A stretch of DNA of 64,000 bases from Paragordius varius (taxonomy: Eukaryota; Nematomorpha). This document shows, in pieces, positions 12,954-25,600 of the stretch; position 1 is the first letter of the stretch, and each line of letters opens with the position of its first letter. Under the pieces are notes generated by a model. The model did no database searches. It saw only the letters and a list, made by a program, of their open reading frames with translations, and was not told the origin of the DNA. Where the stretch lies: NCBI GenBank assembly GCA_964247055.1, contig OZ176051.1:11532001-11596000 (forward strand). Reading direction: 5' to 3'. The position numbers were made by a program, and so were the translations under genes.

Positions 12954-13376
12954 TTCGTATTGAATGAAAAAATTGTCGGTTCAAAAAACCTCTAACAAAA
13001 AGAACATTTTACAGGAGGACAAGTCATCTCTTATTGGAGAAGTTATATTTTAGGATCAAAATGAATTTCCTCCAATTTAGTACATTTAAATACTTATTCT
13101 ATGCAGGGGAATGTAAAAATCAAATATAATATATAGTATAAATAAATTTATTATTATTATTACTGATTTTTTGGTTTTCTCATACAATGAATGTACCTCA
13201 AGTAAATTTATTTGTGTGTGGATTCGCATATCAATCATACATTTGAACAAGAAAATTATTGAGTGTGCAATAATAGTAGTAGGCTTTTAAAGTTATAAAT
13301 ATCCAATATAAATTTCGAATACTAACCACGCTCTACAAAATTAATTCCATCATAATATTAATAAAATGTGTGTTTG
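12328..13376. other. Gap between convergent MGAT4-like and DCUN1D-like genes
   Basis: This roughly 1 kb tail-to-tail gap holds a family A MITE (12626-12841), a (TA)n run at about 12921-12951, and 3' untranslated sequence of both genes. No additional open frame looks coding. Confidence 0.6.
12626..12841. mobile_element. MITE family A, copy 3
   Basis: The right end reads GGGTGAATTTGAATTG followed by TAAATGGT. The left end keeps TTCAAATTCACCCATGAA. The internal ATATAACCATTATTAACATG block matches the other copies. Confidence 0.75.
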
Positions 13377-13972
13377 TTAATATGGATTTTTTCGTGTACT
13401 ATGTGACGATATAGTAGATGATATATGATTCGTTTCATGTGTTGTATGTGCTATATTTTTCTGGGTTGATTGCAGTGATGGTAATTTTAAAGAGGGATGA
13501 TCTCCAAATAATATGGGTTTAGCATATTCCACAAATTCGTCGATAAGGACTGGCCATGCACCTTATTATGTTATATATATATAAAAAGAATTTATTTTGT
13601 ATGTGATTAAAGTCATTCAAAAAAAACTTAATTAGGGGCAATTTTGGAGTACGACAATATAAGTCTCTCTTTTTCCCTTTGTTAAAATGTACTTTTTAAA
13701 GTTAAGGGCTTAAATTATGATATTGTCATCAAGACTAAAACACTTGTAACAAAAAGCCTAACAACTTTTACTAATATTGATCCTTAATATGCTTTCAGTT
13801 TTGCATAACAAGTAAAAAAATATCGCAAATGTAGGCATGTTTAAGCAAACATTGCGTAACTTTTTGTACATATTAAATTCTACCAAAAAAATCATATACA
13901 ATGGGGATTGGCTAGTTTTCAAAAAGATACGTTATGATTAAGCCTAGACTTAATGGTATAAATTGTAAATTT

Positions 13973-14003
<31 letters not shown>

Positions 14004-15722
14004 GATTAAAAGGTTGACCTCAGAGATATAATTGCGTATTTTCGAAAACTTGTAATTAATTTTATTGATATTTTGCTTTATGCATAGTTTAGCAATGAGT
14101 AACTGTGCGCAATTAAAATATTCAAAAAATCTAGTGTTAACTTATATAAGTCTTTTACATATATTAAATTTATTATATTTGATGAATAACTAAACAAGTA
14201 CTTTCATGATCATAATTGCCCATATCATCCGTTATTGTACGTGAAAAATCTAATAAAAGATTCCATGTATCACGAGATATTGCTTTTTTATGATGAGTCT
14301 ATATAATAAATACGGTAAAATTTTAAAGATAACGCTTAAAATAAAAAGTCTTATGGAGGAGTTTAGTATATAAGTTCATGATAAGGACAACTATTTTGAT
14401 TGATAATTTTTTGATCAGATATGTGGTTATAAATTCCATTTTTTATCGTGTTACCATAAATAAAAATAAATGCGAATAATGTTTTAACGTTTAATTTGAG
14501 TCTCTACATAATTTAAAGTATGTTTATTGTAAGGTAAATAATAAAACGTATAACCAACATTAATGTACCATTTACAATTCAAATTCAGCCTAAGAATAAT
14601 TTATGTCCTTTCGTAATATAATTCATCATTCATACTTAATATATTTTTAGAGCATAGTTTATTAGTTTTTCAGTTTTATATTAATTTTAGATAAAATTCA
14701 TTTTTCAAAAATATTAAAAAAATATAAAATTTTAATCTTAAAAATACATGATTTATTTTTAAGGTGAATTTGAATTGTTCGAGGGTGAATTCGAACTGTA
14801 AATGGTATATGATAATATAAAATTTAGTTAGCAGAATGTAAAACTTTATGATTACCAAAAGAAATTGGCACCAAAGACTTAGAAATTTGAAGCGATTACA
14901 CAGTAAAATGTTCCAATACGCTATCGCCATATCCAAATCTGTAATTAAATAATTTAAAAATTGTATCCAATATAAACTTAAAACAAATTTTTAAAAATAT
15001 AATATGAATGCGAAATTTTTGTTATATTTTCATTTTAAATAATTTTTAATTGGAATTACTTGATAAGTATTTATTAAAAAGTTTGGTTTCATTGTTTTTA
15101 ATATAATAAAATTACCAAGAGATCGTACACCGGTTCCTTTTGCATAATTAAAAGCAAATTGGTAAAAATCCTTGAAATCGGATTGATTTTTCCATAGGTC
15201 GTTTTCTATTGCAATAAGTTTGTTTTTGAGTTTTTCTAAGGAATCACAGCTATATAAATATAACCATATTAAATACTTTAATTCTATCATGCCCTGAAAG
15301 AATTCGTCTTTAGTAAATTCGCATTGTGTAAGAGCTTGAAATTTCCAGGCCATAATTAAAACCAAAATACTATCGGCTTTTAAATGCAAATCATCTAGCA
15401 ATTTAACAATCCCATCAGGGCCAATTTTGCCTTCGGAAGATTCTAATTAAACTTTATTTGTGATGAATAACCTTTGTATCGGTGAAATATAGCATCAATT
15501 TTTTTCTTATCAACCGTTGGTAGATTTTCTCTAAACTGTTGGTATATAAAAGGATTTTGGAAGTAAGAATCAATTGCATGCTCTAATTTCCAATCTGTGG
15601 AGGTCAGACAAGCGTACGCAACTTTTTCATTAGCCTGAGTAAAGGCTATAAATTGTTTAAGTTTATCTTTTTGAGAATGCTTTAATTTGTTCTACAAAAT
15701 TAGGAAAACAATAATATACCAT
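13377..15722 (-). CDS. DCN1-like protein (DCUN1D family), cullin neddylation co-E3
   Basis: Exons in order on the minus strand are 15720-15722, 15472-15691, 15277-15442, 15116-15249, 14856-14938, 14202-14298 and 13377-13561, giving 295 aa. Exon 1 is only the ATG, as the protein starts [11 protein letters not shown], matching the DCUN1D1 start. Residues about 8-45 form the UBA-like domain. The DCUN1/PONY domain follows, with [25 protein letters not shown]..., [20 protein letters not shown], and the terminal NEDD8/cullin-binding block [20 protein letters not shown]. This family promotes transfer of NEDD8 to cullins. The human homologue is 259 aa; here a roughly 40-residue polar tail is added. 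Introns 1-3 are 28, 29 and 27 nt; later ones are 177, 557 and 640 nt. The start lies 73 bp from that of mevalonate kinase. Confidence 0.93.
14567..14806. mobile_element. MITE family A, copy 4
   Basis: Termini ACCATTTACAATTCAAATTC and GAATTCGAACTGTAAATGGT form clear inverted repeats around about 200 bp of AT-rich filler. It lies in DCUN1D-like intron 5, 50 bp from exon 5. Confidence 0.85.
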
Positions 15723-15795
15723 TTTTTGTATATTTTTAAAAACCTTTTTGAAATAAATTTGAGATATCTGAATTTCAACATATGTGTGATGTCAT
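15723..15795. promoter_or_regulatory. Shared divergent promoter region of DCUN1D-like and MVK
   Basis: Only 73 bp separate the two start codons on opposite strands, so both 5' untranslated regions and core promoters must overlap here or lie inside each other's gene. The segment is AT-rich with no TATA box or initiator I can name. Confidence 0.6.
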
Positions 15796-18417
15796 ATGAT
15801 ACAAAAGGTGATTTCAGCTCAGGCTCCAGGTAAAATTATTTTGAACGGAGAACATGCCGCAGTTTATGGAGAAGTTTTTTTTATATAATGTTTATCAGAG
15901 AGTCATTTCTTGTGCAATAAATCTTTTTTGCTATGTTGATATATACATAATCTCAAGCGAAAATTTTAAATTTGTAATTAATATAAATGACGCAACCTTG
16001 GATATAAACTCAAGTCTTCCATATTTTAATCATGGTTACTTAGAAAATATTATTTTTAAGATCTCAACGTTTATGAAAGGGAATTCAATGTATGGTGTAC
16101 ACCCTTGAGTCTAAACACCCATATCCTTAAAATATCATTAAAAGCTTTGATATATCTGTATTACCATATCCTACATCACAAATTTAATGCAGAGTTATAT
16201 GGCCTAAGAATAGATGTGAAATCAGATATTCCGATTGGGATGGGTTTGGGTTCATCAGCGGCGTTTAATGTTGCTCTTTCAGCGGCCTTTTTAAGTTTGT
16301 CTCACGACAAAGAAACACTTTCAAACTCCTTGCATCCGGATAAAAACCTAATCAATGATTGGGCTTTTAAAGCTGAAACTCTTATACATGGAAAACCGTC
16401 TGGAATCGATAATTTTGTCAGCACAAACGGTATTAGGTTTTACGATTATATTTATCAATTTCATGATTTGGTTAACTATTTGACAATAATATGATCTTTT
16501 TATTTAATGGAGTGGGTAACGACGAGCGTTTAACCCAACAAATAACCTTTTATTTACGTTATTTTACGACGATTTCCACATCATTTACATTATCTTCTCA
16601 AATCTGTTTTAAAAGTCTAGGGTAGTGGTACTCACCAAAAAAATTCGCGGTCCCTTTTAAATATATTTTCATAGTGTGGGCTTACGTATCTTCATATTTG
16701 ACTATTGAACATACATATATATGTTAAATTATATACCCTATTATTAATAGCGAGATCTTGTTTTATATAATAATGCCATAAGTTAAATCATATTGTGTTG
16801 TAAGCCATAAAATGTACCGCTATTATAAAAATATGGTCAGTATTGAATTTTTCATTTATGGCCATAAAAAATCAATTTGAGTGCATCATGCGGCCCGTGG
16901 GCTGCGGTTTGACTATCTTTGATTTAGTCTCAACTCTTATTAATTTTGTTGATCGATATTTTATTCTTTTCTTTTTGCCAATTATGACTTTTCTTTTGTG
17001 CATTAGTAACTAAACTCGTAAATGATGATAAAAATTTTGTTTATTAGACAAATTAAAATGTTAAAACAATACCAATATTAGAACATTTTTTTACATGGTT
17101 TAATCCAAAATACATTTTTTCCCCGATTTTTTCGCATTAAAATAGTATTTTGTCCATTAAAAAGGTGGAATTGTTTGCATGAAATCAGGATGTACCCAAA
17201 TTCTGAGAATTACCAATTCATATTTACAACAATATACAAAAATTTTGTGCATAAACTCTGGTATACAACGAAACACTAAACGATTGATTGAAACTGTTTC
17301 TAACCTATATAAAAAGGTATTATGCTTTTTCTTATATATTTTTTTGTAAAAAAAATGGATTTAAATTAAATTTATTCCTAATTATCTTTATTAGGAACCT
17401 AATATTGTTAAATCCATATTTTCAACCATTGAGTTATGCGGTAATACACTTATTGAAGAATTGGAATTACAACAAGCTACTAATTTAACTTCAGACCAAT
17501 TGCCTATGAAAGACACTACCTTTTCGAAAGAACAATCAGTCGATTCTTCAATTATCAAGGCTAAATATGACAAGATATCGGTATAGACTTGATTAAATTT
17601 ATATAAATTTAATTTTTTCCCCATAATTTTATTTATTTATTTACCTTAGACTGCATTCGACATTAATCATTTAATGTTATGTGCTTTGGGTGTTAGTCAT
17701 CCCAAACTTGATAAAATACGTCAAATTTGTGGTGAAAACTCCACCTTTATAAATGATCCTGCACTTTCAAATGGATTTGGTCAAGGCGATGACATTTCAC
17801 AAAATTGCGACAATCAGAATAAGGATGATATAAAAACGTTTGATTTAACGTTAAAACCTAAGATTACAGGAGCTGGTGGAGGTGGTTTTATGATTGCTTT
17901 TTTACCGTTTGTTACAAATGGTAGGTTTTGAATATTATTTTCTATAAAATTACACATTACTTAACAAACTAATTACTGAAATTTATGATAAAAAGCCATA
18001 TTATTATTGATTAAAAGTTTTTTCTTCCGTGTGCAAAAAAATTGTTAATAGGCAACTTTTTTTTCAAGTTTTCTTCTAACTTTTATCCGGTTGCTCTTTG
18101 TTAAATTTTCCACATATAAACAAAAATAATGCTACAATTTTTCATATTTTAAATTGTGTTTAAAATTTTCATTTTCCTATTTATGTTTTTTGAAGTTTTT
18201 AATTTTTTACGTTATGCCTTAAACAGATTATTGATTTATCATGCATGTTTTATTAGAATTTGAAGAAATGCATTTACAGAAATGTCTCCAATTAAAACAA
18301 AAAGTATTGAAAGATAATGGATTTGATTCTTTTGTATGCAGCTTTGGGGGTCCAGGTGTCTCTGTTACACCCTATTTCGATCGCATTCCTAAAGATTTTA
18401 TACGAAATATCTGCTAG
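15796..18417 (+). CDS. Mevalonate kinase
   Basis: Exons 15796-15873, 15899-16089, 16110-16429, 17165-17316, 17395-17580, 17650-17920 and 18257-18417 join to 452 aa (human 396). The enzyme is a GHMP kinase that phosphorylates mevalonate on the way to isopentenyl diphosphate. Motifs are APGKIILNGEHAAVYGE (Lys13, as in the human enzyme), the ATP loop IPIGMGLGSSAAF, HGKPSGIDNFVST with the catalytic Asp, MLCALGVSHPKLD, and ITGAGGGGFMI. Two acidic/polar insertions lie in exons 5 and 6. Intron 1 is 25 nt. Intron 2 is best read as 20 nt (16090-16109), but a single frame change would explain it equally well. Intron 3 (735 nt) contains a hAT-type remnant. AATAAA is present near 18425 and 18447. Confidence 0.92.
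16618..16921. mobile_element. hAT-type non-autonomous remnant in MVK intron 3
   Basis: The right end, read from the minus strand, begins CAAAGATAGTCAAACCGCAG and continues into a CGGGCCGC block. The left end has GGTAGTGGTACTCACC and TTCGCGGTCCC. Such CGGCCC-bearing ends are typical of hAT families. No transposase is seen and no clear target duplication. Confidence 0.5.
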
Positions 18418-19634
18418 AAATAATAATAAAATTGTTGAATTTAAATAAAAGACGCAACTCTTATTTCCATTATCACCTTTTTCTTAAACTAGTCTGGTTT
18501 AATTCACGCATTTGCTCAATACTTTGATGATATAACACACTTTTAACACATATATACTATTTCTGTATGCACATCACTTGCACCATATATTACCCAATTA
18601 TGACATTGGTTAATAAATTATTTTTCATATTAATAAACATTATTGAATAATTTTATTTGTGGGAACGCAAAAGTTATCATATTTGAAATAAACATAAACC
18701 TTTTCCTAAATTTACACCATAAAGTTATTTCAAAAATGTTTCATATAATTTCGATGATATTCAGAGGCGTAGCTTGCATTTCTGGCACCCGATACATAGA
18801 TCCGTGATGGCGCCCCCTTGCATTTTATAATCAAATTCAAACCGTGGTCATGACCATTCATAGGGTGATTTTTTATGTATTATTATTTAAAATAATTACT
18901 TTTAAATACCTATTTTTTGGTTTAAGATCAAGATTTTTTTAAAATCCGGTGCCCCTTCAACTATGGAGTCCGGTGCATCAGCCCCCCTTTCCTTCCCCCT
19001 AGCTACGCCTCTGATAATATTTGGAATTATAATTATTTGGACATTTTAGCGCATAATTCCAAAAAGTATTTAGGATTGTAAAATTGGGACTTCTTATTTC
19101 AATATTTTTTATCGCTAAATTAATAGCGTATATATATGGAAAATTTAGAAGTTTTTATAATTTTAAAAAATCTAAAAATACATAAAATGAAACACATTAA
19201 CCTTTGATCGGCTAGTCGTTCTATTGCTAAATTTTAACTCAGGGAATTGGATATTATGTATACCACAGTAATTTATACCATTTATATAGATTAAATACAT
19301 TAAAATTCATTATGATTGGGTTAAAACAACATTATTAATTGTTAGATGTCGTAAAATTAATTGTGCATATGAGCATATATATTATATTTGTAAAGGTTAT
19401 AAAATACATGTAATACATTCTCATTAAAAATTTACTATAAATGTTAAAATAAATCTAAAAAATATATCTTTACTCTGATTAGCGTATAACAATAAAATAT
19501 ACATTTTTTATATTATCGTATTTAATTAATTAATACATCATCTGTAAAAATTTGGTTTTATTAGCTCTTGACCACGTTTGACATAATATCCTAAATAAAT
19601 TAAATTAATAATTGATTGAATGATTAAAACATTT
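18418..19634. other. Gap between convergent MVK and threonine ammonia-lyase genes
   Basis: The gap contains MVK polyadenylation signals near 18425 and 18447 and the hAT-type element at 18762-19013. Otherwise it is AT-rich with no coding signal. Confidence 0.6.
18762..19013. mobile_element. hAT-type MITE with CAGAGGCGTAGC termini
   Basis: The 252-bp element has perfect 12-bp terminal inverted repeats, CAGAGGCGTAGC at the left and GCTACGCCTCTG at the right. The flanking 8-mers ATGATATT and ATAATATT match at seven of eight positions, as expected for hAT target duplications. The interior is G+C-richer than its surroundings and has no open frame. Confidence 0.88.
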
Positions 19635-22600
19635 TTAATTATTAGTGGTATTTTGAGGTGTAGAATTGTTAGGAGTCCTGCTAGTAACCATTTTTTCTTC
19701 TAAATCTTCGAATCGGGCATTTGGGTAACGTTGTTTAAGGCCATCTTTAAGCATAAACGTATGTTCCCAATCCCGCGTTTCAACGACACACTTTACATCA
19801 ACGCTAAATACGTCGTTTTTGACCCAAGCTCTTTCGTGGAAGATGTCTTTTAAACTGTCACATAATATATAATAAATTTTGGTGAAAATGAATGATAACG
19901 AAAATTTTATGATGTTTGTATAATTAGTATTTGTATATATATATAATAGTATGCACATTAATTCTGGCTAATTCACATTATTGTTGGCCAATTGGTTTTA
20001 AAATGGTAGCATAAGATATAAAATGAATTTCGTCCATAATTAAAAAACATTTAATGTTAAACGATGAGAAAAATGTAATTTCAACCATTTGTTATTTCAT
20101 AGCACACACTGTATTACACATTGGTATTTATGTTTTGACCAGTTTTGGGTAAATATCAGGAAAGTTTTTAATCTACTCAGGAAATATTTGAAAAATTGTT
20201 ATGATAATTTGGATTAAAAATTTGATTTTTATCATTCATTTGTAAAAATCCAGGTTATCAAAGCAAAATGATTTGGTAAAAGGAAAGAGAGATAATGCAG
20301 TCTCAAAGTACCATAAAAAATAACTTAAAATATATTAAAAATAATTCTCCTACACTAATCTACGTATTATCCCCTAAATTTTGGATTAAAATATTATTTT
20401 CGCACAAATTTACACATACCTGACACCTAAGGAAAATAAGTAATTGGTTAATTGAGCAATCCCACCGGGTCTGTCCAACAATGTCACTTTGAATCGAATT
20501 AAACGCCCATCTGCCGCTAAACCCCGATCAATACATCGACCTAGGATAGAGGTATCAATGTTCCCCCCGCACAAAAGTATAACGACCCTTGATAAATGAA
20601 TTTTTAGGTTAATTATATATTATATAATAATATATGTCTCAAATATTTCAATAAAATATTATAATTATTAATAAATTTTGTTATGAAGTAATATACAGAG
20701 GACTCTGTTTTAATAAAACTCTTAAAAATCATATTTTGATATTGAGAGATATCCCAATGTTTACCGTAAATAGGCAAAAATATTTTTAAGGGAAGTATCC
20801 GCATTATGAAACATTTTCCAAATGACTCAACAAAAAAGCGTTTTTCTATGCTTCCAACGTAAAAAAAATTAAATATCAAATTTTTGGACAAATAAATACC
20901 TTTTTTTAACTGAAATATATCTTGATTATCAACCAAAAAGAGGTTTAACCTATATCATCTGATTAGACTCAGTAAGCTTTATAAAAGAGTTGTTTTTTGT
21001 TAAAATAAACTATTGCATGAAATAACTTTTTTCCAATAAACTCCGGAAGAAGACCGGCCAATACAGCGGCTAGACCACAGGCCCCTGCGCCCTCAACAAC
21101 GGCTTTTTCCATTTCCAATAATCGTAAAATAGCCAAAGCTATGTGTTCTTCACTTATAAACAAAAATTATTTGTAAATTTTGACATTATGAAAAATACGA
21201 TTCAGGGGTGTTCAACACGCAACCCGCGTAAATATAAATTTTGCGAAATCTAGGTAAAATTGATTTCCTTAAACAAATTTTCAAATGAGTCAATCAGTTT
21301 CGGCTATATACTAGAAAGATTTTTTAAATTAATAGTAGTTTCTACATTCTCATGTTTGAAAATTAATACAATATTTGTAAGTGTCCATATGTTTTGCGAA
21401 TGTAGGCCGTCAAATTTTTTGATCCAAAAATGCGGCCCTCGAAGCCATTTGTTTAAACAACCCCTGATCTAAACTATGTATGTTTAAGGCATTACAACTT
21501 GGTTTTTAGTTACGTTTATAAGAAAAAATTGAAAAACGAAAATTGGCTTCTTACTTAACTGTCACAACTTTGTCAACGATATCCTTTGCCGTTTCAAATG
21601 CATTTACACCGACCACTGGGACAGCTAAACCTATACAGACACACACAATAACATAAAAAAAATATTAAAATAAACCAGCTAATAAAAATTATTTATAAAA
21701 TCCAACTATTTCTAACCATCTGCCAAAGATGAATATGATGGAGTATGCGTAGGTTTTCCTTCCTTGAGAGCGTTCATAAAACTTGGACATCTAATTGCTT
21801 CTGCGCCCTTTAAAATTATGTTTTTTTATCAATTCTTTATATCATAGTTTTGTTTATAGATCTTTAAATTTTAACCAATATTATTATTTAATGCACCAAA
21901 AATTTAAACATTGTTGGATTGTTAAACAATTTGGGATATATTATTAGATTTCCTAAAAAATTTGGAATTTATTTGGCTTCCCAATTGTAAGAACGAAACT
22001 ATGAAAAAAAAATTATAAAAATTTAAATTTTAGTATAATATACCACAATTTTAACGTTAGGCCTTAAATGTTTAATAGCTAAGGAGACACCAGCTATCAG
22101 ACCCGCTCCTCCAACTGGTATAATAATACCATCAAAATTGCCCATTTGTTCACAAATTTCGAGGCCCATAGTACCCTGGCCTGCTATGATATCTCTGTGA
22201 TCATATCTATAAATATTAAAGGATAGTTATAAAAAGTTTTAAAATAAAAAATATGCTTATTCTATAAATTAAACCCATTTATGTAGACTAAATTATATAA
22301 TTTGGCCAAATGTAGAGCATAAAGTTTTGATTCCGCCATATCACTGCCACGAACGATAACTTTTGCATTGAATTGTTTGCAAGAGTTGATCTTCATGATC
22401 GGAGCATATTTGGGCATTACGACAGTTACCTTATAAATTTTAGAAATTTACAATAACATAAAGCTTATATTAAAATAGTGATATAGATTAATTGGTATTA
22501 GAAAATAAAAAAATGTTCTTTCAAGTATTAGATCTTGAGTGGACAAAAAAATTAAAAATTAAATATATAGCTTGTAGATTAATTATTTATATGTTAAAGC

Positions 22601-25600
22601 AATTTCCGTAAGGCAAAATATTTAATCAAAAAACCAAATTTTAGTGTGTGCTACTCTATTGTGTAACAAAAAAATATTCTAGAACAAAATAGAGTTGGCA
22701 CTTTTGAATATCATAGGTTGGATACGGTGATAAACTGAAATATCAAATGATTTTATGGTTTGCCTCTTTAAATTTAATTACTACCCAGATAAAAAAATAT
22801 ATATTTTTAAGTAATTTTTTATTTTAAAAAAACCAACAAACCTTCTAAAATACTTAAATACCATTTTTTTGCAAATACATAATTATCCATTAAATAATCA
22901 TTTGATGAGAACAAAAATTTTAAGGGACAGTAAAATAATATTACGTTAAAAAATGAGAACCATTAGTAGTATGAAATTACACTTTAAATAAGTTCAATTA
23001 TTGCTGAAGTCACATTGATATATCAGAATATTTATAAATTTATTTTACTTAAATCAAAACCTGAGCCTCAATTCCTGTGCTATGAGTATAGGTGAAAAAC
23101 TTAAAACATTATATAACTTTAAATATTTATATATAAGATGTAATTTAATAAAGTCCGCATAATTGCAAAATGTTTTTTGACTGAATTGGTTGAAAATATT
23201 ACGTACGATCATATTATATTTATATAAATTTTATATTTTGGTTGAGCGCTAAATATTTTTTTTGGAATAAAATTATAAAGAATCAAGACCTACAAAAAAT
23301 CTTTTTGGTATAAAAAAATACCTTGATATTGTTTAATTGACCGTGGTAAGCCAATGCTAGGGCATGATTTCCCGCAGACGCAGCTATAACTCCAGCAAAA
23401 TGAACCGGATATTTTGGGTCTTCGACAAATTTGGATTTATCTTCCAATTTATTGTAGCGATCACGATTCGCTATTAACCTTAGAAGGGAATGACTAGCAC
23501 CACGTTCTTTAAAACTGTATAAATATTTTCAAGGAATTTTTTTGGTATACTCAAAAAATTTAATTTTAGTCCAAGGGAGTCCAACACAAATGGCTTTGCG
23601 GGCCTCATTTTTGACCTAAACAATCAGACGGGCTCATTCGAGATTCCAAAAATAAAATTCTAAAATATGAAAACTACTATATTTTAAAATTATTTCTACT
23701 CAGTACTAAAAACAAAATAATTTTTACTTAGTTTTCGTAAACAGCATTTTTTTATTATTTAATTTATTTTTCTAGCTCGCAAAAATAATTCGGAGGGCCG
23801 CGTGTGGCGTGTTGGACACCCCTGTTTTAGTTGCTATACTAAATGTATGATTTGTATTCAGAAGAAATTTAAAATTTTATTTGTTTATATTAATATTTCC
23901 AATATTTTTTTAATATATTTAACAGTGAATATTCCATAAATTATAAAAAATTCATTAGATAATATCATATATATAATTACTTTCCGGTGTATTGGAGGAA
24001 ATCTTTCTTAAACCAAATTTCCATATTGCACAAATTGGATAATCTGGATTTCTATACAAAAATTTAATAAAATCAAATGTCTTTTCAAAGTTAGAGTTAT
24101 TTAATATGCGATTTTGTAATACATTTTATATCGAAAAATAACAAACACAAAGATGACCTTGAAATGTATAAGTAGGGCAGATTTTTTGAAAGAAAAAGCG
24201 GGACATATCTGAATGGGGGGGGGGGGGGTACAACCAAAAATTTTTATACAAAAAATTAATTGTAGTAATTTATTTATTTTTAACACAATACATTAAAAAT
24301 AAAAAAAATTATTCCTTGGTATATTTTTTAGTTGAGTGAATGCGTTTTAGCAGATTGTCATCATTTTTTAAAATATTGTAGAAGTCTTCAAAAGAATTCT
24401 ACAATATTATATTTGACAAATGGCAAAGTTTCAACATTTAAATTTGATTTTTTCGATGTCCACATCTGAGTTACTGTGGAAAAACGCGCTCATCAGCAGC
24501 GTTGGTTTCAGCAATAGATAGTGCAAATTCCACAATTAAAATATTATTGTATGAAACATAGTTTGTTTCAAAATGAGGAAATATTTCTAACCATTTTTTT
24601 TACTGTATTTTTTTCTGTTGTCCCTAATTTAAGTTTTTCATTATTAATGTATTTTTAACTAATGATACTTCAGAAAAAAGATCATTTTCTAAAAGATTAT
24701 GGGATGCAGATGTAATCAAATGTTGAACATTGAACCAATTAAATTCTGGTTTTAATGTTATCCAATGGTGATCAATTTCATTGAATTGCACAGTCCAGTC
24801 TTCCAAATAATCTTTACAGTTTGTATAAAACATTTTTATTTGGTACAGGATATCTTGGCGATTTATTAAGCCTTGTTTTTCTAAATTATTTATAATATTG
24901 TGGATGGTTAATGGTAAAAAATTCTTTTCTAACCTTTCTTGACATTGGAATTTTAGGTTACTAACTTCATTGGCTACTTCGATTGCCGGAATTTTGTCAC
25001 CTTCTATCAATTTAATAACTTTTTGAAAGAGAGAAGCTTGATTATGTAGGAATTCTAACCATATTTTTGAAGAATCACTTTCAAAAAACTTTTCCAAAGT
25101 TGTAGGACATTTGTCCTGTGATAAAAAAAGGATTTTAATGGATCATACATTTTTAAGATTCTTTCGATAGCTGGCAGAAGAGCTAACCAACGATTAAATA
25201 TCCAAGCATTTTTTGATATTGAAATTCTGCATTTTCACAGAATTCCTTAAGCATTTCAACGCGTACAGGTATATATAAAAATAGGAATATATTTTAACAG
25301 CTAAATTTTCCACATTTAGGAGTAACAAATCAACAGCTGTTTGAATAGCGTTGTGTATTATATGCGCTGCACACCCAACGCCAATAATATTTTGAATAAG
25401 ATTGTCTGCTAATTTATGAAAAATATTTATGCTTTTCCACCGAAGTTCGTATTGGTGTAGTCAGCGTAATATGCGATGACTCTTTTAATTTTTTTTAGAT
25501 TATTCATTATTGAAGTAAATATTATGTCGGAATTTTCACCGGATATAGAAATAAAATCTAAAATTTTATTTTTTACATCGGTTTCTGGATCAAAATATCT

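Noticed and set aside
14676-14936. Whole 86-codon minus-strand frame as one coding unit
   Set aside because: Only its first 28 codons are DCUN1D-like exon 5; the rest runs into an intron and a MITE.
15874-15898. T-run sequencing error instead of a 25-nt intron in MVK
   Set aside because: One fewer T would open the frame but insert eight residues not present in the family. The GT...AG removal gives the family sequence exactly, and similar introns occur in three other genes. Not fully excluded.
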